From Changchengzhania lutea (GTDB lineage Bacteria > Bacteroidota > Bacteroidia > Flavobacteriales > Flavobacteriaceae), in the NCBI RefSeq assembly GCF_006974145.1, contig NZ_CP039456.1, positions 248,001-312,000 on the forward strand: 64,000 bases of DNA, read 5' to 3'. The notes under the pieces were generated by a model, which was not told the origin of the DNA, ran no database searches, and saw only the letters and a list, made by a program, of their open reading frames with translations. Position numbers and translations under genes: made by a program. Positions 7,567 through 14,199 of the stretch are shown here, in pieces. Position 1 is the first letter of the stretch. Every line of letters starts with the position of its first letter.

Positions 7567-9421
7567 ATTGAGTAGACGGGTGACGACTTAAAAGTCGTCA
7601 CTGCGCCTCTCACACCACCGTACGTACGGGTCTCGTATACGGCGGTTCACCAAATTGAAGTTTGCGTATTATTAATGTAATCTAACAAAGGTTTATACCC
7701 TTTTCGTTTAAGTCTAGAGACTGTAATAGTAGTCTTTAGAATAGGACTTTGAGCAACTGCCCAGCCTCCCATTCTTGTTCTACTCCAAGCATAGGCTTGT
7801 CCGATTTCTATACCTAATTGAATTAGGTTTTTACGTTTCCGTTCTAGTTTCTTCCAATCGTGCCAAATACAATAGCGCAACCGATTTCTTAGCCACTCAT
7901 CTAGCTTTTTACTTTTTGCATAGATGTTGGTTAAGCGGTAATTGTTCATCCAGCCTCGGCAGACTTGATTAAGTCGTTCGAGTCGTTCTAACAACGACAT
8001 GGGTTTGGTTTTCTTGGTTATACTTTTTAGGTTACGTTTAAACTTTGCCCAACTTTTATTGGCTACCACTAGTACATATTGTCCTTTTACACCCTTTTTA
8101 TAGATGGGTACAAAACCATGCCCGAGTAACTCAAAGTTTACAGGTCTGCGGATGCCACTTTTGGCTTTGTTTATAGGTAATTTAAGTTTATCTTTTAAGA
8201 AGACAAACAGTCTATTTCCTATTTGTTTAGCCTCGCTTTTGCTTTTGGCGTAAACGCTAAAATCATCAGCGTAGCGAACATAACGCAAGCCCATGCTTTT
8301 CATTTCTTTGTCCAAAACATCTAACATAATATTAGATAATAAGGGACTAATTGGACTGCCTTGCGGGATGCCTTTTCTGCGCTTTTGGAGTTTTCCATCT
8401 ATTAATATGGGAACTCTAAGCCATTTTCGGATTAATCGCAAAGTGGTCGGACATTTTACCTTGTGGTAAATAAGTTGCAGTAAGATACAGTGGTCTACTT
8501 GGTCAAAGAATCCTTCTAAATCAATATCTACAATATCTTGATAACCAGAATTGATATACGTTTGAGCTTGTAATACTGCTTTTTGGATGTTCTTTTGTGG
8601 ACGGAAACCGTAACTAACGGGTTCAAAATCATATTCAAAATGAACCATTAATTGTTGACTTACCGCTTTTTGAAGCCACCTATCGACTACAGTTGGTATT
8701 CCTAATAGTCGGGTTTTACCCTGTCCTTTTGGAATGGTTACTCCTAATATTGAATTTGGATTATAGCTGTTTGTGCGAATAGTCGATAGTATAGTCGAAC
8801 GGTTTTCTAATATATAAGCGGAAAGCTCCGTTGTTTTCATACCATCTACACCGCTCGCGCCTTTATTGCGCTCCACTTGTCGTGTTGCTTTAAAAAGGTT
8901 TGTTGCTGATAATACGTTTTCAATCATAGGTTTAATAATTCGTGTACTCCTGTTGGTTTAAAACTAGGCTAGCTAGGCATCCTAATCGAATTCCAACGTA
9001 ATTTAATGTTCTGTCCTTCCCTACTTGTGAGACCATCTGAGGTATTGCCTCAACTCGTTTCCCGTAGGTACTATGACCTCTGCTGACTTCTCCAAATAAC
9101 CAACTCGTAGTTTTGGAGACCTCCCCAGGTAATGACATCTTCTTTCTCTCAATCACTGCCGTATCTACATATTTACCCTTTTGGTGTTCGTTGGGCGTTA
9201 CAATGATGTGCTTGCTTACCCAAGTAAATATGCCTCTGTATACGATTTCTGTTCGTCAGTACCGAGTTTTGTAGTTCCGCTTCCTTCAGATAGAACCTCA
9301 CGGTTTTCACCCTTGCGACTTACTAATGCTTCAAGACGTTACTCCTGTACATAAGGGACTTGCACCCTCTAGATTAATTATTTACCTTTCCGTAAATAAA
9401 AGATGCCCATGCTGGGCACAC
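7567..9421 (-). mobile_element. Group II intron, class IIC-like, copy 3 (1,855 bp)
   Basis: Third copy, offset 4,467 bp from copy 1, with the same length, ends and domain V (7614-7646); I saw no base differences. The insertion point is GGTGT^TGTAAAT, again the core of an attC-like site whose inner arms form a hairpin directly upstream, as class IIC introns require. A candidate EBS1 (AACACC, near 9183-9188 on the plus strand as ggtgtt) could pair with the 5' exon GGTGT; copies 1 and 2 carry the same sequence. Confidence 0.9.
7647..8927 (-). CDS. ltrA: Group II intron reverse transcriptase/maturase, copy 3
   Basis: 426 aa, identical to the other two intron-encoded proteins in this window. Reverse transcriptase motifs are intact, including YADD at 219-222 and PQGSPISP at 188-195, followed by a maturase domain rich in Trp and Arg; no endonuclease domain. 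The intact frame in all three copies argues that they arrived recently or are kept identical by recombination between the 1.85-kb direct repeats. Confidence 0.95.
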   Translation of the reverse strand: MIENVLSATNLFKATRQVERNKGASGVDGMKTTELSAYILENRSTILSTIRTNSYNPNSILGVTIPKGQGKTRLLGIPTVVDRWLQKAVSQQLMVHFEYDFEPVSYGFRPQKNIQKAVLQAQTYINSGYQDIVDIDLEGFFDQVDHCILLQLIYHKVKCPTTLRLIRKWLRVPILIDGKLQKRRKGIPQGSPISPLLSNIMLDVLDKEMKSMGLRYVRYADDFSVYAKSKSEAKQIGNRLFVFLKDKLKLPINKAKSGIRRPVNFELLGHGFVPIYKKGVKGQYVLVVANKSWAKFKRNLKSITKKTKPMSLLERLERLNQVCRGWMNNYRLTNIYAKSKKLDEWLRNRLRYCIWHDWKKLERKRKNLIQLGIEIGQAYAWSRTRMGGWAVAQSPILKTTITVSRLKRKGYKPLLDYINNTQTSIW

Positions 9422-9548
9422 ACACCGTATAAAAACAAAAGCTATTAATTGCCTTTTCGGTGTTTGGTTATTATTTATTTAGTTCCATCATTATAAATGA
9501 GGTTATTATTTTATTTATCCGCTTCAATTTTTATACTAAACGTTAGAG
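9422..9548 (-). other. attC-like recombination site A (split by intron 3)
   Basis: Minus strand: outer box CTCTAACG (9541-9548), inner arm GTATAAAAATTGAAGC (9521-9536), a loop of 78 nt, inner arm GCTTTTGTTTTTATAC (9427-9442), then GGTGT at the intron border and TGTAAAT beyond the intron (7560-7566). The arms pair at 13 of 16 positions. It follows the 62-aa ORF ending at 9585. Spacing between outer box and inner arm (4 nt) matches site D. Confidence 0.65.
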
Positions 9549-9584
9549 GTCATTGTGCAAGCACCATAAATCAAACCAGTAAAA

Positions 9585-9773
9585 TTATCCACGAGTGATA
9601 GAAAATCCTAGCTTATTTAGAGCAGACAGTACACATCTCAAATCACCTGTATCAATTCTATTATTGGGAGTTTCTAATCCAATGGATTTTCTATAACTCT
9701 TAATGTAGTTATTGCTTTGCAACTTTAATTTCAATAACTCAAATTCTTTTACTTCTAATTTTGTTTCTGCCAT
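9585..9773 (-). CDS. Small cassette protein, unknown function
   Basis: 62 aa from ATG 9773 (MAETKLEVKEFEL), ending with LNKLGFSITRG. A longer version with a TTG start at 9803 is possible, but that codon lies 2 nt from the core of the upstream palindrome, so I prefer the ATG. The N-terminal half is helical and charged. I do not recognise it. It is flanked by site F upstream and site A downstream, the pattern of a single-gene cassette. Confidence 0.6.
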   Translation of the reverse strand: MAETKLEVKEFELLKLKLQSNNYIKSYRKSIGLETPNNRIDTGDLRCVLSALNKLGFSITRG

Positions 9774-9804
9774 AATTTTAATAGTTTCTAAAGATTTATT
9801 CAAT

Positions 9805-9846
9805 GACCTCTAACTCGCAACGTATGTCTACGCATCAACTAAGGTC
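9805..9846 (-). other. Short attC-like palindrome F
   Basis: Minus strand GACCT ... AGGTC outer arms enclosing GATGCGTA and TACGTTGC, with the core GAGTTAGAGG that fits GTTRRRY. At 42 nt it is shorter than typical attC sites (about 55 nt or more) and the inner pairing is imperfect. The segment between it and site B (9847-9890) has no ORF, so this would be a gene-less micro-cassette or a remnant. Confidence 0.35.
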
Positions 9847-9890
9847 TTTTCTTATTTATTATTTTGTTTGAGTACTAGCTTACAAAACGC

Positions 9891-9975
9891 CATCTAACAC
9901 AGTTTATACTTCATAGATGCACAGCCATAGCTTCTTGTGTGTATGCTGCGCATCCACGAAGCATAGACGTTGACC
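9891..9975 (-). other. attC-like recombination site B (intact)
   Basis: Minus strand: outer box GGTCAACG (9968-9975), inner arm GTCTATGCTTCGTGGATGCG in 9945-9968, a 19-nt loop, inner arm ending GAAGTATAAAC (9902-9925) and core TGTGTTAGATGG. The 24-nt arms pair along their whole length with a few G-U and mismatched positions. The core GTTAGAT fits the integron consensus GTTRRRY exactly. No intron is present, so this is the best site on which to test the assignment. It follows the two-gene cassette ending at 10059. Confidence 0.75.
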
Positions 9976-9980
9976 GTTCT

Positions 9981-10005
9981 AGAGAATAAAAATAAAAAAT
10001 AGGCG
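9981..10005. repeat. Inverted repeat bordering the two-gene cassette, left copy
   Basis: The plus-strand sequence AATAAAAATAAAAAATAGGCG and its flank is nearly the reverse complement of 10511-10534, so the pair brackets the two genes at 10059-10480. A related T-tract (on the minus strand GCGCCC followed by TTTTTTATTTTT) also precedes site C at about 10591-10608. This may be a terminator-like or processing signal carried by the cassettes. Confidence 0.5.
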
Positions 10006-10058
10006 ACTCACGGTTGCGGCTGTATGGGTACGCAACGCTTCATAGACTCGTCTATAAA

Positions 10059-10253
10059 TCATAGCGCACTTATATATTTTCTATTTGTAAACTCCGTTAC
10101 ATAGGTATTAACCATTTCTTTTTCATAAAGTGATTTCAAAGATTTACCTACGTGCATTTGCCCATAAGAACCTCCAAGTTCCCACGCTATCTGTGAGCAA
10201 GTTTTATAATCATCTTTGATTATTTCTAATACTCTCTTTTGAAAATTTGTCAT
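10059..10253 (-). CDS. Small winged-helix-like protein
   Basis: 64 aa (MTNFQKRVLEIIKDDYKT start). The pattern of helix, CSQIAWELGGSYGQMHVGKSLKSL recognition-like helix and a short hairpin ending in RKYISAL resembles a winged-helix DNA-binding domain of phage regulators; this is a fold guess. Its ATG overlaps the stop of the upstream gene by 4 nt (ATGA), so the two are translationally coupled. It is followed by attC-like site B. Confidence 0.65.
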   Translation of the reverse strand: MTNFQKRVLEIIKDDYKTCSQIAWELGGSYGQMHVGKSLKSLYEKEMVNTYVTEFTNRKYISAL

Positions 10254-10480
10254 TTTACCCTGTGTTTAATAAGAATCCAACTGCCAGATACATCCTCTAC
10301 TAGTAATTTTGTAGTTGACGTAATATGTAAAGTTGCCGTTTCGGTTTTTATCGATAAATTATTGCAGTCACCTATACTTTCAACCCTCCCTTGCCATCCT
10401 GCATAAGCAGTAACGCCAAATCCTAAATGATTAGGGTTTCTATCTGACACCATTACTTTATCTCCTATTTTTATTTCCAT
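10250..10480 (-). CDS. Small SH3-like beta-barrel protein
   Basis: 76 aa (MEIKIGDKVMVSDRNPN start). The GDKVMV opening and the alternating beta pattern with WQGRVESIG are typical of KOW/SH3-like small barrels; no specific family recognised. First gene of a two-gene cassette with 10059-10253 (ATGA overlap). The leader holds the right copy of the inverted repeat at 10511-10534. Confidence 0.65.
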   Translation of the reverse strand: MEIKIGDKVMVSDRNPNHLGFGVTAYAGWQGRVESIGDCNNLSIKTETATLHITSTTKLLVEDVSGSWILIKHRVK

Positions 10481-10510
10481 ATCTCTCTAAATTTGTCGGC
10501 TGTGCCGCCA

Positions 10511-10534
10511 CGCCTATTTTTTATTTTAACTCTC
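10511..10534. repeat. Inverted repeat bordering the two-gene cassette, right copy
   Basis: On the minus strand this reads GAGAGTTAAAATAAAAAATA followed by GGCG; it matches the reverse complement of 9981-10005 over almost its full length. It lies between the core of site C and the first gene of the cassette. Confidence 0.5.
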
Positions 10535-10590
10535 AAGAACACAGTATATAAATCAGCAGAAAAAACCGCTTCATATACTTATTCGTTACC
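10533..10590 (-). other. attC-like recombination site C (intact)
   Basis: Minus strand: outer box GGTAACG (10584-10590), inner arm GTATATGAAGCGG, a short T-rich loop, inner arm CTGCTGATTTATATAC and core TGTGTTCTTG. Inner arms pair with a small asymmetric bulge, the extrahelical feature that gives real attC sites their strand polarity. It is 58 nt long, within the known attC range, and follows the small gene ending at 10613. Confidence 0.6.
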
Positions 10591-10612
10591 AAAAATAAAA
10601 AAGGGCGCTCAC

Positions 10613-10978
10613 TCATACGTAATCAAGGCATACTAATTTACCTTTTAGTAATCCAAAGTTTTCTTTTTTATTATCAGTTCCACATAATGGTTTGTAAAAT
10701 TCTTTTTCTTGTTCTGTTAGGTTTTTTAAATAAGGTTCGCAACGCTTCTGCACTTGTATTAATCCAAACCAAGAACAGAATAAAGATGGTGCAACCCATT
10801 CATACATATTGCCATCATACTTTGCGTTTTTAAAGTTTTTACAATATTTTCTTTCAGACCAATTAGCCACGCAGCCTTGTAAAAAATGGTCGTGGTCGTA
10901 TTTAAAATTCGGTATTTTAATAGCGTACTTGCCAACTAAAAACACAATCCTTGTTATTCCTTTTAAATCTATTTTCAT
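10613..10978 (-). CDS. Small kinase-fold-like protein
   Basis: 121 aa from ATG 10978 (MKIDLKGITRIVFLVG). A longer frame reaches a TTG at 11053, but that segment reads through the attC-like core at 11028-11035, so the ATG is preferred. It has a beta-strand with a KYAIKIP segment that resembles the ATP-binding lysine region of kinase folds, and near the C-terminus KKENFGLLKGKLVCLDY, which resembles the N...DY catalytic/metal-binding part of kinase-like phage proteins. It is too short for a full kinase, so it may be a minimal or inactive version. Single gene of its cassette. Confidence 0.6.
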   Translation of the reverse strand: MKIDLKGITRIVFLVGKYAIKIPNFKYDHDHFLQGCVANWSERKYCKNFKNAKYDGNMYEWVAPSLFCSWFGLIQVQKRCEPYLKNLTEQEKEFYKPLCGTDNKKENFGLLKGKLVCLDYV

Positions 10979-11018
10979 ACCATTGCTTATTTGCCCTCGT
11001 ACCTCACGCACGCCATTT

Positions 11019-11630
11019 TTAACTATTGGTAACACCGTGTATAACCCAACCAATACCAGTTAAATCAATGTTTTTAATTTCGCTCAATTGTGGTTCTATA
11101 CTTAAAAATAAGTTTCCGTTCACTTTTTTAAGCATTGGCACAAGGTTTCCAAATGTTTTTTGGTCAACAGGAGAGCAACCAAACCATACATTTTTTGGTG
11201 GGTTAATTTCCCAATCAAATGGTATGTATTTATTTATATTACTTGGTCTTTTAGTCAAAAACAAAAAGGTTAAGTTGTTGTATTTACCATCAGAAATTCT
11301 ACTAAACAATTCGTCTCTTAAATCGCCTGTATTTTCAGCTAATAAAGTTTTGTTAGATATTGGTTTTGGTTTTTCAAAAATATCCATCATAGAACCAACA
11401 AAAACTCTAACATTAATTCCTTTTTGTTCAGCTTCTTTTTGGTATTTATTCAAATCACTAAAAGAAGATTTTATTCGTTTTCGGTCTTTTCCTTCGCCCC
11501 AAATATCATTTCCCCATCTATGAGATAAAGTTTCCGCATAACAATTATCGCATCCAGCGTGTACTTTTGTACAGCCCCACCATAAATTAACAGTATGGTC
11601 TGTCCATTCAATTTTACTGTTCTTTGCCAT
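11019..11630 (-). CDS. DUF5131 (phage Gp37/Gp68) family protein, probably C-terminally truncated
   Basis: 203 aa. The N-terminal KIEWTDHTVNLWWGCTKV followed by GCDNCYAE is the cysteine-rich signature of the DUF5131 phage family, which has a radical-SAM-like cysteine pattern and unknown activity. Family members usually continue after a WVI strand with a GGESG-type segment; here the sequence changes to HGVTNS and stops. The change coincides with the attC-like core GGTGTTACC at 11028-11037, so the array seems to have been inserted into this gene and replaced its end. 12 bp upstream of it lies the next phage gene. Confidence 0.85.
   Translation of the reverse strand: MAKNSKIEWTDHTVNLWWGCTKVHAGCDNCYAETLSHRWGNDIWGEGKDRKRIKSSFSDLNKYQKEAEQKGINVRVFVGSMMDIFEKPKPISNKTLLAENTGDLRDELFSRISDGKYNNLTFLFLTKRPSNINKYIPFDWEINPPKNVWFGCSPVDQKTFGNLVPMLKKVNGNLFLSIEPQLSEIKNIDLTGIGWVIHGVTNS
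11028..11047 (-). other. Half attC-like site at the array border (site G)
   Basis: Minus strand GGGTTATACACGGTGTTACC. It matches the inner-arm end and core of sites D and E (TATAC, then GTGTTACC), but I found no complementary partner arm or YAACG box upstream within the DUF5131 gene. This is what insertion of a cassette at a GTT-type secondary site would leave. It also shows the unoccupied form of the intron target (GGTGT^TACC). Confidence 0.45.
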
Positions 11631-11641
11631 AGTTTTGTTTG

Positions 11642-12001
11642 TTATAATAAATCATCGTGTAATTCAAGCATTTTAACAAGTCTGTTTCGTTCTTTTTCTG
11701 TTTGAGATTCTGCGCTCATAAGAACTTCATATGCATTTAAGACAGTTTCATCTTGGCTACCACATTCAGGACAATGAGAATCCATATAGTCGATTATGTG
11801 TAAGCAGTCTAAGCATTGGTAATAACTTCCTGTAAATTCCATTTTTATTTGTTTAAGTTTTCTATTAATCATGTATTTCCATTGTTTTCGGGCTTTTTCT
11901 TCATGGTCTGAAACTAAATTCAAATATTGCAAACCATAAGGGAGTTTGTTGTTCTTCATCTTTTTACCAACATATCTGCCTACGTATTCATATTCGGTCA
12001 T
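11642..12001 (-). CDS. Phage protein with zinc ribbon
   Basis: 119 aa from ATG 12001, which overlaps the upstream stop by 4 nt (ATGA); the longer frame to 12025 is less likely. Central CLDC and CPEC pairs (QCLDCLHIIDYMDSHCPECG) form a four-cysteine zinc ribbon. The N-terminal part is basic and helical. Probable nucleic-acid-binding phage protein of unknown role in the leftward early operon. Confidence 0.7.
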   Translation of the reverse strand: MTEYEYVGRYVGKKMKNNKLPYGLQYLNLVSDHEEKARKQWKYMINRKLKQIKMEFTGSYYQCLDCLHIIDYMDSHCPECGSQDETVLNAYEVLMSAESQTEKERNRLVKMLELHDDLL

Positions 12002-12156
12002 TTTATTTGTTTTTTTACTGCACACACCAAGAAACTATCTAATTCACGTCCGTTTGTAGAATTAGGGTTAAAATAAAACCTATCTCCAGTTTCATTTTCT
12101 AAGTAATGTTTAAATGGGTCTTCAATATTTAATATCAGTTCTATTTTTAATTCCAT
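11998..12156 (-). CDS. Small phage protein, unknown
   Basis: 52 aa from ATG 12156 (MELKIELILNIEDPFKHYL), ending SFLVCAVKKQIK. The open frame extends upstream into the preceding gene, but this start gives a 13-nt gap to it and a normal arrangement. Coupled to the next gene by an ATGA overlap. No family recognised. Confidence 0.55.
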   Translation of the reverse strand: MELKIELILNIEDPFKHYLENETGDRFYFNPNSTNGRELDSFLVCAVKKQIK

Positions 12157-12169
12157 TCTGATTAATTTT

Positions 12170-12688
12170 TTAGCAAATACAATTTCTAATATTAGTTCCG
12201 CACGATTCACAGATTCCACCACTAAAGTATTCTGGATTTTTTCTTTTATATGCGTAATGTTTTGTTTCAATATCATCTTTTTGTTTTATCAAAGTTTCAA
12301 CTTGTGTAAATAAGGCTTCGTTTACTTCCTTTAATTTGTCCATTTCTCTACTTTTAATTTCGTCTTGGTCATTTGAACCAATTACATATGCTGTTATTAC
12401 ATCGCCTTTATATGTCTTAGGATCTATATTCACGTTTTTTACATAATTTTCAGCCCTATTGTCAATATCATTTTCAAGTTCTTCAATGCTATCGTAATAT
12501 TTAATTCCCATTTCCCCACGACAATCATTCATATAACACGCTTGGTCGTAGTCCTCAATTAAAATACCCTTTTTGCCATTTTGGCAAACATCACAAGTGC
12601 ATTTTAAATCACATCTATAAACAGTCTTACCTATCCTGTCAGTAAACCATTTTCTTTGTTCTAAATACTTTTTTTCGCCTTCGGTCAT
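12170..12688 (-). CDS. Phage protein with cysteine-rich ends
   Basis: 172 aa. N-terminal CDLKCTCDVCQNG and C-terminal CESCGTNIRNCIC clusters could bind zinc, and residues 110-145 form a likely coiled coil. I do not recognise the family. It sits in the early operon between 12706-12990 and 11998-12156 with short gaps, indicating co-transcription. Confidence 0.7.
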   Translation of the reverse strand: MTEGEKKYLEQRKWFTDRIGKTVYRCDLKCTCDVCQNGKKGILIEDYDQACYMNDCRGEMGIKYYDSIEELENDIDNRAENYVKNVNIDPKTYKGDVITAYVIGSNDQDEIKSREMDKLKEVNEALFTQVETLIKQKDDIETKHYAYKRKNPEYFSGGICESCGTNIRNCIC

Positions 12689-12705
12689 TTTATTTGTTTA
12701 TCTAG

Positions 12706-12990
12706 TTATTGGGGATTAATGATATTCATCAGTTCAGCTTCCCATTTTTTTATTGTAGCTGATGCTTTTTTAGGGTCGTACATACTTCCTTGATAGTAAA
12801 GGTATTCAGCAAAAATTGGATCATCGTTTCGTTTTTTGCATATTCCTAAATAGATCCAGTCAACATGCCCGGTCAGCTCAAACCAAACATCATATTCATC
12901 ATTTGTGTTGGCGGAAATTGCCAATCCAAACAAATTGTTAAGCTTCTTTTTAAGAGCCACAGTGGGCTTGCTTGTCGATATCGTTCTCAT
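12706..12990 (-). CDS. Small phage protein, unknown
   Basis: 94 aa (MRTISTSKPTVALKKKLNN). Mixed alpha/beta with several Trp residues (VWFELTGHVDWIYLG). No family recognised. The start overlaps the end of the YopX-like gene by 4 nt (ATGA), so the two are probably translated together. Confidence 0.65.
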   Translation of the reverse strand: MRTISTSKPTVALKKKLNNLFGLAISANTNDEYDVWFELTGHVDWIYLGICKKRNDDPIFAEYLYYQGSMYDPKKASATIKKWEAELMNIINPQ

Positions 12991-13346
12991 AATATTTTTT
13001 TTATTAGGGTTATCCTCTTTTTTTTATACCAATCTGGCTTGTTAAAAACAATATCTCCGTCAACTAAAAGTTCAACACCTGTTAACTGGATAGGTATTTG
13101 TTTGTTCCCACCGGTTGTTTTTGTAAACGGCAACATATAAGACCCTTCCCCGTATTCTTCCGTTGGCATTGGTCTTTGTGCGATAACATCCTCGATATGT
13201 ACCCCTTTCCAGAATTCACCGACTTTCCATATAATTTTGTACATGTAATGTTTTTTTCGTCTAGCTCCGGTAAAGTGGTAAACCTTGACAAGAGAGCCAT
13301 GGGTAATATCTTTTCCGTTTTTGTCAGTGTAAAATTGTGTTTTCAT
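12987..13346 (-). CDS. YopX-like phage protein
   Basis: 119 aa from ATG 13346 (MKTQFYTDKNGKDITHG). The opening DKNGKDITHGSLVKV and the later VELLVDGDIV resemble the YopX family of small beta-rich phage proteins of unknown function. A longer frame starts at 13427, but it overlaps a plausible small gene, so the internal ATG is chosen. Confidence 0.65.
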   Translation of the reverse strand: MKTQFYTDKNGKDITHGSLVKVYHFTGARRKKHYMYKIIWKVGEFWKGVHIEDVIAQRPMPTEEYGEGSYMLPFTKTTGGNKQIPIQLTGVELLVDGDIVFNKPDWYKKKRITLIKKIL

Positions 13347-13357
13347 GATGTTAGTTT

Positions 13358-13465
13358 TTAGTTTATCATCCAAATGCCTCCAGGGTTTTCTTTTGGTCGA
13401 TATGGTGGATTTGGTAATTCCATCCAATGAGTAATGGTGTGAAATTCATTTATACAAATCTTCAT
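13358..13465 (-). CDS. Very small phage ORF (35 aa)
   Basis: ATG 13465, one base after the stop of the metallo-beta-lactamase-fold gene, 35 codons rich in Pro and Trp (THWMELPNPPYRPKENPGG). It fills the gap between two real genes and has natural spacing to the next start at 13346. No homologue known to me; support is positional only. Confidence 0.4.
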   Translation of the reverse strand: MKICINEFHTITHWMELPNPPYRPKENPGGIWMIN

Positions 13466-13466
13466 T

Positions 13467-14198
13467 TTAAAATGGGTGTACATTAAATTCAATAGTAACG
13501 CCTGCATCTGCAATCGTGACCGTTTTTTGTGTTGCTTTGGTAATGCGATCTTTAAAGGCTAAGGCATCACTATTACTATCGGAAAGATGTATCAATACAA
13601 TGTTGTTAACCTTAGATAAATCGTTTGCTAAAAGCGTGCTCTCACAGGTATCAATACTCATGTGGTTCTTAATGATTCTGTTTCTAAGGAATTCCATATC
13701 GTTAAGTTTTCGCTTGGCAATCGCTTCATCGTAGTTGGCTTCGATAATAATGTTGTGAAGGTTTGGAAAGGTGTACTTGCAGAAAATTAGATCTGTAATA
13801 AACAGTACGTTTCCGCATTCTGGATGATAGATATGAAAACCGCATGGCTCAACAGCATCGTGTAACACATCAAAGGCCATAATTTTAAATTTGCCTAACT
13901 GAAACATCTTGTGATACTCAAAAGACTTAGCGCGATGATTTGATGATGTTTGCAGTGCTGCATGTGTGCCTCTAGTGGCATGCACATCTATCCCGTAATT
14001 CATTACGTCTTTTACAGATTTTGCGTGATCAAGGTGTTCATGTGTGACAATGGCACCTACCAATTTTGAAAAGTCGAAATTGAAAGCGTTCTTTATATCG
14101 CTAAAACGTACGCCACATTCTATGAGCAATGCTTCATCTTGGGATTGTAAGATGTAAGCATTGCCTTTAGAACCGCTATTAACTATTTTTAGTTTCAT
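13467..14198 (-). CDS. Metallo-beta-lactamase-fold hydrolase (YycJ/WalJ-like)
   Basis: 243 aa. THEHLDH at 52-58 is the metal-binding HxHxDH motif, and FITDLIFCKY, EANYDE and LIHLSDSN provide the later metal-binding positions. Phage members of this fold are thought to act on nucleic acid, as 5' exonuclease- or nuclease-like enzymes. It lies 1 bp after the recT gene, in a block with an SbcC-like ATPase, so a role in recombination or DNA end processing is likely. Confidence 0.85.
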   Translation of the reverse strand: MKLKIVNSGSKGNAYILQSQDEALLIECGVRFSDIKNAFNFDFSKLVGAIVTHEHLDHAKSVKDVMNYGIDVHATRGTHAALQTSSNHRAKSFEYHKMFQLGKFKIMAFDVLHDAVEPCGFHIYHPECGNVLFITDLIFCKYTFPNLHNIIIEANYDEAIAKRKLNDMEFLRNRIIKNHMSIDTCESTLLANDLSKVNNIVLIHLSDSNSDALAFKDRITKATQKTVTIADAGVTIEFNVHPF

Positions 14199-14199
14199 A

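Noticed and set aside
9840-9980. Possible CRISPR-like repeats among the palindromes
   Set aside because: The units differ in sequence and length, show no regular spacers and fit attC architecture instead; no cas genes are present.
11026-11523. 165-aa plus-strand frame opposite DUF5131
   Set aside because: The minus-strand frame has the family cysteine signature; the opposite frame is a shadow.
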